Source: Archilochus colubris
Taxonomy: Eukaryota > Chordata > Aves > Apodiformes > Trochilidae
Direction of reading: 5' to 3'
Assembly: GCA_023079485.1 (NCBI GenBank)
Contig: CM041084.1
Location: 65,567,709 to 65,631,708 of the forward strand
DNA: 64,000 nt
Of this stretch, positions 26,501 to 38,231 are shown piece after piece. The stretch's first letter is position 1, and each line of letters starts with the position of its first letter. The position numbers and the translations under genes were made by a program. A model generated the notes under the pieces. The model made no database searches. It saw nothing but the letters and a program-made list of their open reading frames with translations, and had not been told where the DNA came from.

Positions 26501-28885
26501 AGCACACTGCTGCCTCACCAAAGCATCACGGACTGGCTTCACCAGAGCATTAGCACAAGAAATCAGGGGTTCTACTCACTGGAGCAGCAAGAAGGCCAGA
26601 TGTGCACTGACAAAGCATCAGCTAACTGCTTACTCTGTACATCATAGTAACACTGAAATCACAGACAAAATCGAAAACTGGTACAGCATTTGGAAGATTA
26701 ACTACAGCTTTCTGGAGGGAAACTGGAGGGTGTTGTGTGGAGGGCTGGGGGGAGTGGTAGTAATAAAAAGGGCAAATGTATGCTTTGCAGTTGCCTCTGC
26801 TCTTCTGTACAGCTCTGAAACTTGAACAGTTCACATTTCTCAGTGTGTTAGTAATTTTCATTGTCCTCATACCGTTTTTATTTAAAAGAGCAGGTAAGAT
26901 CTTGAATACTAAGGTCTCCTAGCAAGGCAAATACTTAGAAGCCAAGCAATGGTCTTGCAGGCCAGCATCACTCATCCAGACATCTGGTTACACCATAATC
27001 ATCAGCCTGCATAAATTTTTCCTATGGCCTGTTACACATCAAATAATGGTGAGGTTGTATAGAAGGAAGGATCTACTTACCATATCGTTCTTACCTACTC
27101 AGTTTCAAGAGACATCAGCCCTAACAGTACTGATGACATCAAATACTACAAAGCAAAGCAGAATGCAACTTTGTAGCAAAGAACACACCAGAAAAGGAAC
27201 CTGGCAGCTCCAGAGCCTCTGGCTACAGCTTTGAATACCTGCCTTTTGCAGAAATTCGACTACATTCTGACCAAGAGGACCTGAGAGAGCTAAAATCTGG
27301 CACGTGTCAGTTCAAATGAAACTCCATCCAATACTTAGTAGAGAATACCTTTGACAGACTACTCCAGTAAATTCTCTGTAATCTTCAAAATATATTTTCA
27401 TGCATGGAAGATAAAACTTTATGTTGACTCGGGGCAGGGAGCAATAGGCTTAATCAAAAACATTTTCAGTGGATAATCTTTGCCGTAATGTGCCATATGG
27501 GTTCATTCTCAGATAACTGCAGGGTAAAAATTAGGACAGACTAGTAGAACTTTTCATAAAAATGGTTTGGCACATGGATGACAAATTCTCATCCCTTGTA
27601 AGATGAGTAAGAGTTAACACAGGACGGAAATCTGCATTGCCTTCTTCAGCTCCTGAAGTAAATATAAACTGGACATATAATTGTATCTTGTAGCATATCA
27701 CTTTTGATGCCCATAGAACAGTGACAAAACTTCTTCAGAGGACTGCTCTTTTATCAATTCATGTATGCAAGACATTCATAAGACACTAGAAAATGTAAGA
27801 AAACGCAAGTGTACAAAACATGTGATGTGAGAATTCATTTGAAAGCCCTCCCATCTGTAACATGTTAGTTTCTTCAGATACCATTATGGAGTTTTACACA
27901 ATCTTTCTTGTGCTCAGAAAATTTGAGAATACATATAAAACCCCATTATTTTTTGTACCAGGTCTTTATTAATAATATTGTATACAATTTTAAACAGCAA
28001 CTGTGGCTTATTTCCAGCTGACTTTTTTTTTTTCTACTACTTCAACAAACTCTATAGAGTCCTTTGACCCCAGTTATTAACTATTATTATTAATTCAGCA
28101 GAAGAAACCACTGAAATGTAAAAATCACTTCAACCCTCTTTTAAGAGAAATTAAGATGTAGTGATGAATGAACTTCAGAAACTCAGAAATTAGTATTCAA
28201 ATTCATTTCAACACAATATATTTTTATGCTTATCTAAAAGTGCCCTTCTCCACCCAAGCCTTCCCAAATATTCTCTCCCTAAAGCCACCCAATCAGAAGC
28301 ATGTAAGAGACTTTGTAGTCTCCTTTGCTGCTTCTAAGAGATACCAGTCCTTCCTTTCCAGTACGCACTTGACACCAACAAAATCATTTGTCTTCCAGGA
28401 CCATACTTTGCTTGTTTTAAGTTAATGTATCTCAAAATATAATATTTCCACTTACCAAATCAACGACCTATACAGCACTCTTGAGTTACAGATATATTTG
28501 AGTATCTGTTACAGCTCCCTAGCTGAACATCACAGAAGCTAAGAACTGAAATGGCTTACAAGCAACATAGGCTGGAGTGATGTAGGAGATGCCTACCAGT
28601 GGCTCGTAACCAGTCTAGACCCAGCCTCCACACACCTTACTAGCACAAGACAGGGGGCCACGCTAGGAGGAATGTTTAATGTATCTCCCACTTCTATGCT
28701 CATCCCTACATTGCATGAGAGTCACTACTGAATGGACCTTTGATCTGACCCTGTATTTGCTCTCAGGTTAGCTCTCAAGCCCAGATACCCCTCAGCATTT
28801 CATCAAAGCACACATCACATATCTTCAGGACATATAAAAAGCCACATCCTTAATCAACCCTCCCAAATCTTACACTTCGAGAAAG

Positions 28886-28891
28886 AACATC
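28886..28891. repeat. 6-bp target-site duplication, left
   Basis: AACATC before the palindromic element; an exact copy lies at 29048-29053. Confidence 0.75.
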
Positions 28892-29047
28892 TGTAGTGTA
28901 ACGAGGTAACCAGGTGCCACTAATTGCCCCTTTTATTGGCCCCCTGGTCCTGCTCATGCCCACCCTAATTGGGCACAGGTGGGCTTGACACAAGCTCATG
29001 CCCACTACCTGACAATTAGTGGCACCTGGTTGCCTCGTTACACTACA
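28892..29047. mobile_element. Palindromic LTR-derived element (156 bp)
   Basis: The element begins TGTAGTGTAACGAGG and ends with the complement of that sequence. The arms, 28892-28926 and 29013-29047, are 35 bases each and differ at one position. Perfect AACATC duplications flank it. Read on the - strand it matches the first part of the LTR-like element at 61820: terminus, CCACTAATTG, CATGAGCTTGTGT, CCCACCTGTGCC, GGGGGCCAATAAAAGG. Straight after this TATA-like block it turns into an inverted copy of the 35-base terminus. It therefore has two identical outward-facing LTR starts and no R or U5. It codes for nothing. It could also be called a MITE, but the 6-bp duplication and LTR homology favour a retroviral-type origin. 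Confidence 0.75.
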
Positions 29048-29053
29048 AACATC

Positions 29054-32000
29054 CATCACATCTTCACTCCTCAGAAGCAGGGCCTGACCCCAAAACTTTA
29101 AACTGCCCTGACTCACTCTATTACCTACCAGTGCAGGAGGCCTTAACTATTGCAAAAAAAATCATGTCATGAGACAATGAGAAATTTTACATAGAAAACA
29201 TTCTATCAATCAACCTGCCTCACTAGTACTTACTCTCTGACATTGTCTCCAGTGTAACAAAAGACCTGCAGGCACAGCTGAGACAGCTTTTACTCGCACA
29301 TTCTGGAGTCATCACTGTAATGCTGTCAATTTCAGGTCATAACACTTGTTCAGAACTGCTTATGAATAAAACGAAGGTATTCTAAAGGAGGCTGCTTGTG
29401 ACCTACACCAACTGGTAAAGTTATTTTAACCCCCTAAGATCAAAAAGTACACAATAATTTGAATACATCCTGTCTTAACCACAATTTTTCTGATACCAAC
29501 CAGTTACGACTTCAAATATCCTGATGTTATTCCAAACAAGTGGTAGAATATACATCTGAACACCCACTCCTTCTGAAGAAATTAAGTCCCTGCACTTCCA
29601 AATACTAGTATATATATGCATCAGTGACAAGACAGAAATAATGAAGTTGCATATAGATAGTTATCAACATTGATTATCTGTCATATGTTCCACAATTTAA
29701 GTACAATTTAAAAATTTAAAAATCAGTATTACAGTACTTTGTAATGACAGAGGCAGAACCTTATTTTTACTTTATAATTCTAGATACAATAGCTTTTCCT
29801 TGAATATAAAGTGATGTATCACACATTTCAAACTGGGTATTCTATAATCACAGAGCTTTTTGTTACCATTAAAACTGCAAATTAGTTTCTGAGGCAGTAA
29901 AATGCAATCGAGTACAAGGAATATATTAGAAAAGGTTTTAAAAATTAGGCTAAGAAAAATCATTACAGCTGGAATTCAAGTACAGAAAATTACAGGACAG
30001 GATTCCAAAAACATTTATAGAAACCTAAATAGCACACATTTTAAGGTAAACCATGCACTTTTTTAGCTTTGTTGATATTGTGATACCCCCAGTTTTGGTG
30101 GGCACTTATTCCTGAATTAAAAAAATATTCCTAGCAAACAGCCAACCAAGTCTTTCTTCTCCATCTGCCTTACTTATTTTGTTCTCATTCCACAGCATCT
30201 CAGGGTAACAGCAACAAAAACCTGTACAGAGCTCTCATGAGCAATCTTACTATAAAATATATGGTATTAAATTATCAATAGCCCCATTATATATCACTAG
30301 CTCCCAACAGGAGAACTATTGCTTTTCTACTCCTCTTCCCTATACTACAGAGATAAAAAAACTATCCTCTTTTTCTCAAACAATTTGCAAGGTTTCTACA
30401 ACTAATGACAGCCAAAATGCACTTTTATCTAACCAAAATACTTACTTAGTTGTCTTGAACACAAACCCTAAAGCAAATAGCATAGAAAAAGCAAATGCTT
30501 TGCTTGTCATTCCCCATTATTTTTGGTAAAGACAATAAACCAGTAAATGAGACTGGGTTTAGCTGTATCACAACTCTCAAACTGCAGCCTCATTTGCATA
30601 TATGGGTTTAGTCTACATCACAGATTCTAAAATTATTTTTACAAATCTAAAAAAACCACACTGTTCTGAGAGGTAAGTCCAAGTCTTTGAAAGTGGTATT
30701 AATTTGCCTTTCACACTAAAGCACAACAAAAAAGCAACACCATTGTTCTTCATTAATAAAAATTTTTGTGGATACTTGTGTCACTAATTGTATATTTATT
30801 CATACATTTCATGGTAAACTCATCTGTAGTGGTTAATTATTTTTATTTTTCCATGCATAGGATTTTTTTTACCTTTTAAATTCTTAATAAGAACATATGC
30901 TACCACACAAAGATATTACTGTTCTTCGTCTACTCACAAGAAGCAAGATGTGCACCTCTTGAAAATATTACATACTTGTGTTCCCTTCCACAAAGAAATG
31001 CATAATGTTTTTTTTCTGGTTACATCCCAACCTACTATATAGGGCCTGGATACAGGCTTATAATTTTGCAGCTGAAAAATTAGGGACACTCAGATTTATG
31101 AAGAGCTGGAAAACAATCTAGGCTAGATGCCAAAGACAATAAAACCTAATATGAAGCTGGCATTTCTAAATTAGGTTGTACTGATCTTGTCAATAAAACT
31201 ACAGAGTAAATAGCACTACCCTGTATCTTCACTTACGTGTTCCAGAAGAAAGACAAAGACCTAGGTTTGTGAACAGAGTAAGCTTCCCTCTTGGCACTTT
31301 GAGATGTTCAAGAAGTACAGACAGGGAGCATGAGAACTTTGAGATGTTTAATACTTCCACTGCCTCTGCTTGTGATGTACAATATCTATTTCCTGGATAA
31401 ATAGAGGAGTTAAGTCCCCAGAGCCTGAATCCAGTACCTTTCATAAGCCCTAACTTCATTTTTAAAAACGATAAAAGAAAATGTAATTTGCTTTCCAGCT
31501 TTACCAGTAATCCATACGTGTTCATATTGCAGACTACAAAAAACATCTGCAAGATCAATAATAAACATCCTACTCATCGTTCATTCTTCTGCTTTATTTA
31601 AAGAGAACATTCCTCATCATATACCCTGCTCTACACTTTCTCCAGTTTGAATGATGGAATATGGATAACAGAAATAGAAAAATACACTGCAAAAAGCAAA
31701 ATGCATGCCCTTAACGAAGAGCCCTTCCATAAATAAATAAGTAAATAATAATAAAGTCACCATAAGACAGCAACAAGACTGCAAAGCCTGACACTAGGAA
31801 ATATCAGAATCACATTTGCCAGTATGTCTCTCTTCAATGCTCTTCCTAGTCAAGATACCCATTCCCCCAGGTTTTTCATTCAAGTTACATGTTACTCGGT
31901 CAGTCATACTTTGGGGTATGGCTTGCTGTTTCCTCCTATCTGCCAGCTTCCACTGAGTCATTCAGGCACATTCTGTGCCAAAACTTGCCTCCTGAATTGT

Positions 32001-32859
32001 TTTGTTTTGTTTTAATTGCCTTCAAACTTCAAGAAGTTGGGAGGTTTGCACTCCACTTTGGATACATACTATTTACTTCGTGGTAGCTGAAAAAAACCCT
32101 GTATTGGTAATAGTAAAGTTGAGTACAGGTGACATTCTAGAGAATTCTTTGCAGAAGATCCCAGCTGACAAGGTGCAAACTTGGATTTATTTATTTCAGA
32201 TATGAGGGTAATTATTTCAATCATAAAGTCAGTGAAAAGCACCATCTCTACTGCTGCAAAAAGCCCAGATGTTTGCTAAATGTGAAATCCCTCAACGCAG
32301 GTAAAGAAAACCCAAGCCAAGAAACATTGTAACCTCTTGAGATTTGTGGATTTTTACAGCCTCAAACACACACCTTCTTTTTTGTGTCTGTCACTTAATA
32401 TCCTAAAAAATATGCTTTTAATTGATGGTGCACTTGTTGCTCCTGTCCATAATACATAATGATTTACTAGAGTAGCACTGGAAAATGGAAAACTTCTAAA
32501 ACACTGGAAGCATAAAAGCTCATTTTTCCCTAATGCTACAGGACTATAGATATATATTTATGTCCAAATGGTAAGTATTTCTGCAGCTACTAGAAACACA
32601 GCGTTTCCATTTTATAGCCTAACATGATTAAAACCTACATTTTACGAATTTTCAAGTTACATCTAATATTTTAGAAAAAAATAAATGCCTTTAGCTGCCT
32701 TCCTTTAAAGCTTTTTACCTGATTATTTTGGCCATTATGTTCTCTTTGCATTTTGCGGTTATTGCTCTCATCTACCTTTCCGCTTGTCATCATTAAATAT
32801 TTTTATTATTTTCTTCCTGCGGTCTCACGTCCAAAGACGACAAAAGAGCCGCTCTTTCC
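29054..32859. other. Intergenic, upstream of SLC35B3
   Basis: AT-rich DNA without recognisable genes or repeats. A transcript running leftward from the CpG island is possible but leaves no readable sign here. Confidence 0.5.
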
Positions 32860-33990
32860 GTGACTTTTATGCAGGCGGCAGCTCCACGCGTTGCGATTAA
32901 CCCCTCCCATTAGAACGGCGGAGCACTCCTTAGCCAAACCCTGGCGCTGAACTCCTCGCCAAGGACTCCCAAACTACACACGCGTAACCGCGGGGAGCGA
33001 AACTCAGCCCCGTTCTCCGGGGGTTTCCCCCAGAGCTCTCCCGCTCGCTGACGACCCCGGGCAGCGCCTGACTGAAACCTCAGATACGGGCACCGGGACG
33101 GGAAGGACACACCTGCCCCGGGGGCGCGAGGGCGGCGGTTGGCGGTAGGCGGTTGGGCGCGAGGGTGCCCCGAGGCGCCCCCTTCCACCCTCACCAAACG
33201 ACGGCCGCCCGTTGCCCACCGCCTCCGCAGGGGTAGCGGGCAGGAGGGGAGAGCCTCCGCAGAGCACCCCGAACTGGGGGGGAACCCCGGCTTCTGCAAC
33301 CCTCCCCACACTGGGCAATCCGGAGCCCAGGTTAACTTCTAGCGGACCAGAGCGCGCAGCAGAGTTATCCTCTGCACACCACCCACTTTGATGGACCTAT
33401 GGCGAAACCCGTCGGGACTCGCCGCTGAGAGATCCATCCCATCCCGACCCAACCCGACCCGTCTCGTCTCGTCTTGTCCCGCCCCCATTCCATCTCAGTA
33501 ACGCCCCAGCCGCCACCGTGGGCGGTTCCTAAAAAGCCAGGTCCCTCCCCCAGCGGAGGTGAGGTGGGAGTCGGAGAGCGTCGCAACCCGCCTCAGGCCG
33601 AAATAGCGGAACGCCGAGAGAGAGGAGCATTCTCGATGCGCTCGATGCTCCCTCCGGCCCCGGGCATCTTCGCCGCCACTTCCGGCGGCGAGCGAGGCCG
33701 GGAGGCAGCGAACGGGACGGGCGGAGGAGGACGATTGGCCGAGGAGGACGGTGGGGTGCTGCCGCCGCGCCCCTCCTCCCCCGCCACACAGGTACGGGGT
33801 GGGGCCGCTTCCTCGGAAGTGTCACCCGGCCACAGTGGGCCGTGGGCGCCACGCTGAGGAGCGCGGGGGGCTGGGTAGGGGTAGAAGGAGGCTGGGTCTG
33901 GGTGGCCAGGAGGGTTTTGTGTGGCCGGAGGAGGTGGTGTCCCCCGGCGCTGAGCCTTAGGGGCCCGTAAGCGGCGAGACGTTTCTTTCC
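32860..33990 (+). promoter_or_regulatory. SLC35B3: CpG-island promoter of SLC35B3
   Basis: Sequence composition changes abruptly from AT-rich to strongly GC-rich with dense CpG, then back to ordinary DNA after about 34 kb. Visible elements are a GC box (complement GGGGGCGG) at 33479-33486, an ETS-type ACTTCCGG at 33678-33685 inside a GCCGCC/GGCGGC setting, and an inverted CCAAT box (ATTGG) at 33734-33738. No TATA box is evident. This fits a broadly expressed housekeeping promoter. The exact transcription start is not visible, and the island may also fire leftward. Confidence 0.85.
33600..33791 (+). other. SLC35B3: SLC35B3 exon 1 (5' UTR, possibly coding)
   Basis: The 3' end is a good donor, CAG|GTACGG, after 33791. 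The left edge is only approximate because the transcription start cannot be read. ATGs at 33636 and 33645 are in one open frame that reaches the donor at phase 0 and joins the open frame of exon 2. Both have poor start context (T at -3, C at +4). If transcription begins downstream of the ETS site at 33678, neither ATG is in the mRNA and this exon is pure 5' UTR. Confidence 0.6.
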
Positions 33991-36900
33991 GTGAGAGGAG
34001 TGGCGAGGAGTGGAGGCCTCTCGGTGCTTAGGAGCCTCAGTCCCGGCCCTGCCCCAGGCAGCTGGCAGGTGCTCGGGCAGAGCCACGTCTGTCCTGGCCT
34101 TAGGGCGTGGTATGGGCCAGCCCCTGGAGGCTGGTAAAAGAGCTGGGCGCCGGCAAGTGGCCATGAAGGAAGCTTCAAACTATCGTGCGGGTCCCTGTCC
34201 CCCTTTGCCTCTTCTGCTTCCCGAGCAGAGACAGGTAGGACGAAGCCAAAGATTTGCTCGAGTTTCCAACACATGTGTCCCTGTAGCCCGGAGCAACCCA
34301 GTTACGGTGCCAGCTGCTGCCCTGCCACCGAGATTTGTGGAATTGTCTCCAAAGGATATGGATCTTGGCCAGGGCCATTGTGGAATATACTTTGTGTGGC
34401 TCATGCACGTGATTTTTCTGAGAATACAGAGATGCTAGGTTCTGCCAAAATGGCATTTTTAACGGATGTTGTACAGCATTAAATAAAAAAGCCCCAGCTC
34501 CTTCATAATGTGTTTTTTTCTATGCTTTGTAAAGATTATTAACTTCTTGTACAGCAAAGAAATTTTGCTTTCTTAGTTACTTGCTCATTTTGTGTAACTT
34601 TCTATTTTTTTGTATAACTGTCTATTTTACTTGTCTGCTAGGTTAAAATCTTGTGCTGTATGGGACTTTTCTTTCAAAGAGGAATGAGCAAAAAATCTGA
34701 TTTAAGGAAACAATTATATACACAAGAGAAAAAAAGCTGAGAGGAATATGCTATTTTACACATGTGAGGACAGCTCATAAGCCACTTGACTCTTCATAAA
34801 ACACTTTTTCTGCATGTTCAAAAAGTAAATCAGTTGCTGGGGGGATTTTGGTGGGAGGAGGATGAACAACATTTTTGATACTTTGTAAAATAACAGTTTG
34901 AGAATTCCCAGTGGGCTTCAGAAGACTTCTGTCACTGTTGATAATAAAATTACTTGGTGAAGAGTGTTTCAAATACACTTATAGTTTCTTCACTTACAAA
35001 CAATGTTTTTTGAAATGTTTCTTGAACATGGTTAATTTTTTGTTCCCTTTAGAACATACTAGAGAAAAAACAATTACTGTGCATCATCTTCTTATGGATA
35101 GCCCTGGGCATGACTAGAGCTATCTGTGTTGTTTCTTGCTACTTTAGTGGTAGACTCAATAATCTGCCAGAAACTAAATGGACAGATTGTAAAATCTGAT
35201 GGCGTTCCTGAGGAAATATTTAGAATATAAATAGTTGAAATCTGGAAAAATTGTGTTAGTTGTGGTGTGCTTTAATGCCTGAAGGCAGGTAAGCACTACA
35301 CACCTGCTTGCTTCTTTTTTCCCTCCCAGAGGCATGGGGGAAGAGGAAAGGGAAAGTAAAACCAGGAAAACTTACAGGCTGATATAAAAATTGCTAAAGA
35401 AGTGGTGGAAAAGTGGAAAAAGAGAAACAGAAAACAAAACCAGGGATGTTAAGGCAGTCACTCTTCCCACAGATACACCAATGCCCAGTTCCTGAGCAAA
35501 AGGTGGCTCACAACCCTCCCCCCCTCTTTCTTTTTATGGCTGAGCATGGTGCTTTACAATATGTAATATCTCTGGTTAGCTTGGGTCATCTGGTTGTATC
35601 TCCTCCCACACTCTTGCACACACCCCAGTCTGTTCACTGAGGGGAAGTAGAGAAACAGAAAAGGCCTTGTTGCTCTGCAGGCTCTGCTCAGCAGTAGCTA
35701 AAACATAAGCGTGTTATCAGCATAGTTTTGATTACAAATATAAAACACAGCACCCTACAAACTGCTGTGGGGAAAATTAACTCCGTCCCAGTCAGACCCA
35801 ATACCTAAATACACTTGTTGCTGTTTATTTTTCCCTCTACTTCTGACTGTAACACGGGCATTACGCAAATAATATCTAAATTAGAGGTCAGAGTGTGGAA
35901 TGTACATAGAAAGCAATGCATTATACAGTTTGCTCATGAACTAAAATGTCATCAATAGAGAAATTTTTAAATACAAAGTCTTTCCTTTATGGTGATTTGC
36001 TCATTGAACTAGAACTTGGGAGTCCTAACACTGCATGCAGTTCTTCTAGAGAGAAGAGTAATTCATGTCATGGTCTAATGACCAAGTAAGGCTCACCAAA
36101 TACCTGCTACAGCTACCTTTACTCTGCTTTCCATAATGGTGGAATGCTATAAGCTCAGGATGAAGGGGGGCTGCTCAGTCATCACACCCAGTCTTAACAT
36201 AATCACTTTCATAACCTTTACCTTAAAAACTGTTCAGTTTTTTCTTCGTTCATTTCTAGGCTGTTCTAAGATGATACAGATATAGATATAGATACAGGAT
36301 AGGATAGATATAGATATAGGATATAGATATCCTATAGAAAAAAAGGTAATATCTAGCAAAGTTTGTTCATGATTGCTTCATGCCCATTTACTCTCATGCT
36401 GCTGTCCTTAGAACTCTTTCCTCCTCAGTGGTAATCCCTCTGATACTTTTATTAAAAGCAAGTCAGTTTTCAGCATTTTTCAAATCTTTTCTTTGACTCT
36501 GTCTTTGATGAAGGCTCAGTAGTGCCTCATTGCAGGACATTAGTGCTTTTCTGTTTTTACTGAAGAGTCTACTTCTTCCATTTTTCATGGCCACCTCATT
36601 ATGGGATTGACTAGCAATCCACAAGAGTAAACTTTCTACCTTGCTTTGGTTTTTTGACTGAAGAGCTCTGAATTTAAACACAGATAGTTACTTAAGTCTC
36701 TAAACTCTTATTATAGTCCCCAAGCTATTAATTCATAACTTTAATAGGAGTTTTGTTCCAGCCTGATCCTGGGTTGTATCATAAAAAGAAACATAGCCAC
36801 ATTGCAAGTTTAATACTAACCATTACTTTTTCAGCTAAACTTGTTATTTCTTATATTTTGTAATAAATTACCAAATAGTTACCAATTAAGTGTACCAATT

Positions 36901-37958
36901 ACTACATTTATTGCATGATCTATCTTTTATATACTAGCACATTTTTCCATTTAAAAACAGTGGGAAAAGCATTTGTCATACATATGATGAGGGGAAGTCT
37001 TTTTGAGCTGGGGAAAATAAACCACTAAATAGTTGAGACAGTTTAATTACTGGCTGCTAGTGAGCCAGATGGTGACCTACACTTAAAAATCTTGGAACAT
37101 CCAACTGACCAGTGGGTTTATCTTCAGGCTGAAAAGAGAAAAGAAAAGAAAGCTTCAAATATCATACTATGCTGAGCTGGAGAAAATAATTATTTGCCTG
37201 TCAATCTATTAAGCTGCTAATTTCCTTCACCAGGCTTCAGTTAGCCAATTTTGTTTTCTGTTACATGTAGAGATGGCTACACGTGGTTAATATTAAAGGG
37301 TAAAATGTACCATAGACCTTATCAGATAACCAACATAATTTCTGAGACTTAATCTTCTTGTTTCCTTCTTCATTTTCTGTTCCTCGGGAGCTTGTGAGAA
37401 GTAGTGAATAAATGTGAGAATTAGGGGATAACCTCCTCCAGTTCACTAATTGTAACCAATAATAGGCTCAAACCTGTAGCTTTTTCAGGGCTTCCCATGT
37501 AGCAAACTGGTCTGATGTATTTCACCATGAAAAGGAAGTAAAGCAGACAGAACTGCAGTGTTTTAATACTAGTTCTTTAATTGGGATTTGATGATTGGGG
37601 ATTATTTCTCTCCCCAAAACTAACTCTTCTGAGTATTGGCATATAAAGGGGCTAGTTTGAGCTATTGTGAAATTGAAGTCGGTTTTCTTTTGCTGGTGTT
37701 TCAGGATTTTCTTTGTTTTTTTGAGATTATAGGAAAACTACTTCCCACGTGAAGCAAAAGTGCTTTGATAAAGTGTTTGTTTCTGATAGTAACTGACATT
37801 AACCTTGGACATCCAAAAAGTTAAATAAATTTGGAGAATAAAAACAACCCAACAAAACTCTTACACCTTTGTATTTTCCATATAAATGGCACATTTGTTT
37901 ACTCTTACTGTTGAAGTGCTATATATTATGTCTTACCTGACTTTAACATTTCTTTCAG
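33792..37958 (+). other. SLC35B3: SLC35B3 intron 1
   Basis: Runs from GTACGG to TTTCTTTCAG. The first 200 bases belong to the CpG island. The rest is ordinary intron with a GATA-rich microsatellite at 36276-36333. No additional exon or repeat family was recognised. Confidence 0.75.
36276..36333. repeat. GATA/GATATA-type microsatellite
   Basis: Irregular repeats of GATATA, GATACA and GGATA units ending in ATATCCTATAG, in SLC35B3 intron 1. Confidence 0.85.
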
Positions 37959-38231
37959 CTTCCAGACCAAGGACACACAGAAGAGCAGAAAGAAGATAAC
38001 AAGAGCACCGAATGCAGCGAACTAGGAATCATGGATCTGAAATTCACTTCATCCAGAAAATATGTTTCCATCAGTGTACCTTCCAAATCTCAAACTATGT
38101 CTCCTCATATCAAATCAGTAGATGATGTTGTCGTTCTTGGCATGAATCTCAGCAGATTTAACAAACCCACTCAGTTTTTCATCTGCGTTTCTGGAGTTTT
38201 TATGTTTTATCTAATATATGGATATTTACAG
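37959..38231 (+). CDS. SLC35B3: SLC35B3 exon 2 (coding from 38031)
   Basis: The acceptor TTTCTTTCAG precedes 37959 and the donor CAG|GTAAAT follows 38231. Bases 38031-38231 encode residues 1-67, a hydrophilic N-terminus then the first membrane segment, ending GYLQ at phase 0. The 72 bases before the ATG are also open in the same frame (24 codons, rich in Glu, Gln and Lys, ending CSELGI). A similar stretch precedes this methionine in the human protein as I remember it, so part of it is probably translated. Confidence 0.93.

Larger units (their letters stand above)
20153..28885. other. Intergenic, simple repeats
   Basis: No gene, RNA or transposon was recognised apart from the simple repeats listed separately. 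Short open frames, including one of 114 codons at 26481-26825 and one of 118 on the - strand at 21406-21762, match no family I know and lack splice-site or conservation support. Confidence 0.5.

Noticed and set aside
26481..26825. 114-codon + strand frame
   Set aside because: Mixed composition without domain, signal peptide or splice context; expected by chance in 64 kb.
28892..29047. Classification as an ordinary hAT, mariner or piggyBac MITE
   Set aside because: The flanking duplication is 6 bp (AACATC), not 8 bp, TA or TTAA, and the body matches LTR-like elements in the same window.
33529..34164. - strand frame of 211 codons in the CpG island
   Set aside because: GC-rich DNA has few stops; the Pro/Arg/Ala-rich product shows no domain, and the frame overlaps the SLC35B3 promoter and exon 1. 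A leftward non-coding transcript remains possible.
34010..34438. + strand frame of 142 codons at the start of intron 1
   Set aside because: No recognisable domain and no acceptor/donor pair that would keep the SLC35B3 frame; it lies in the edge of the CpG island.
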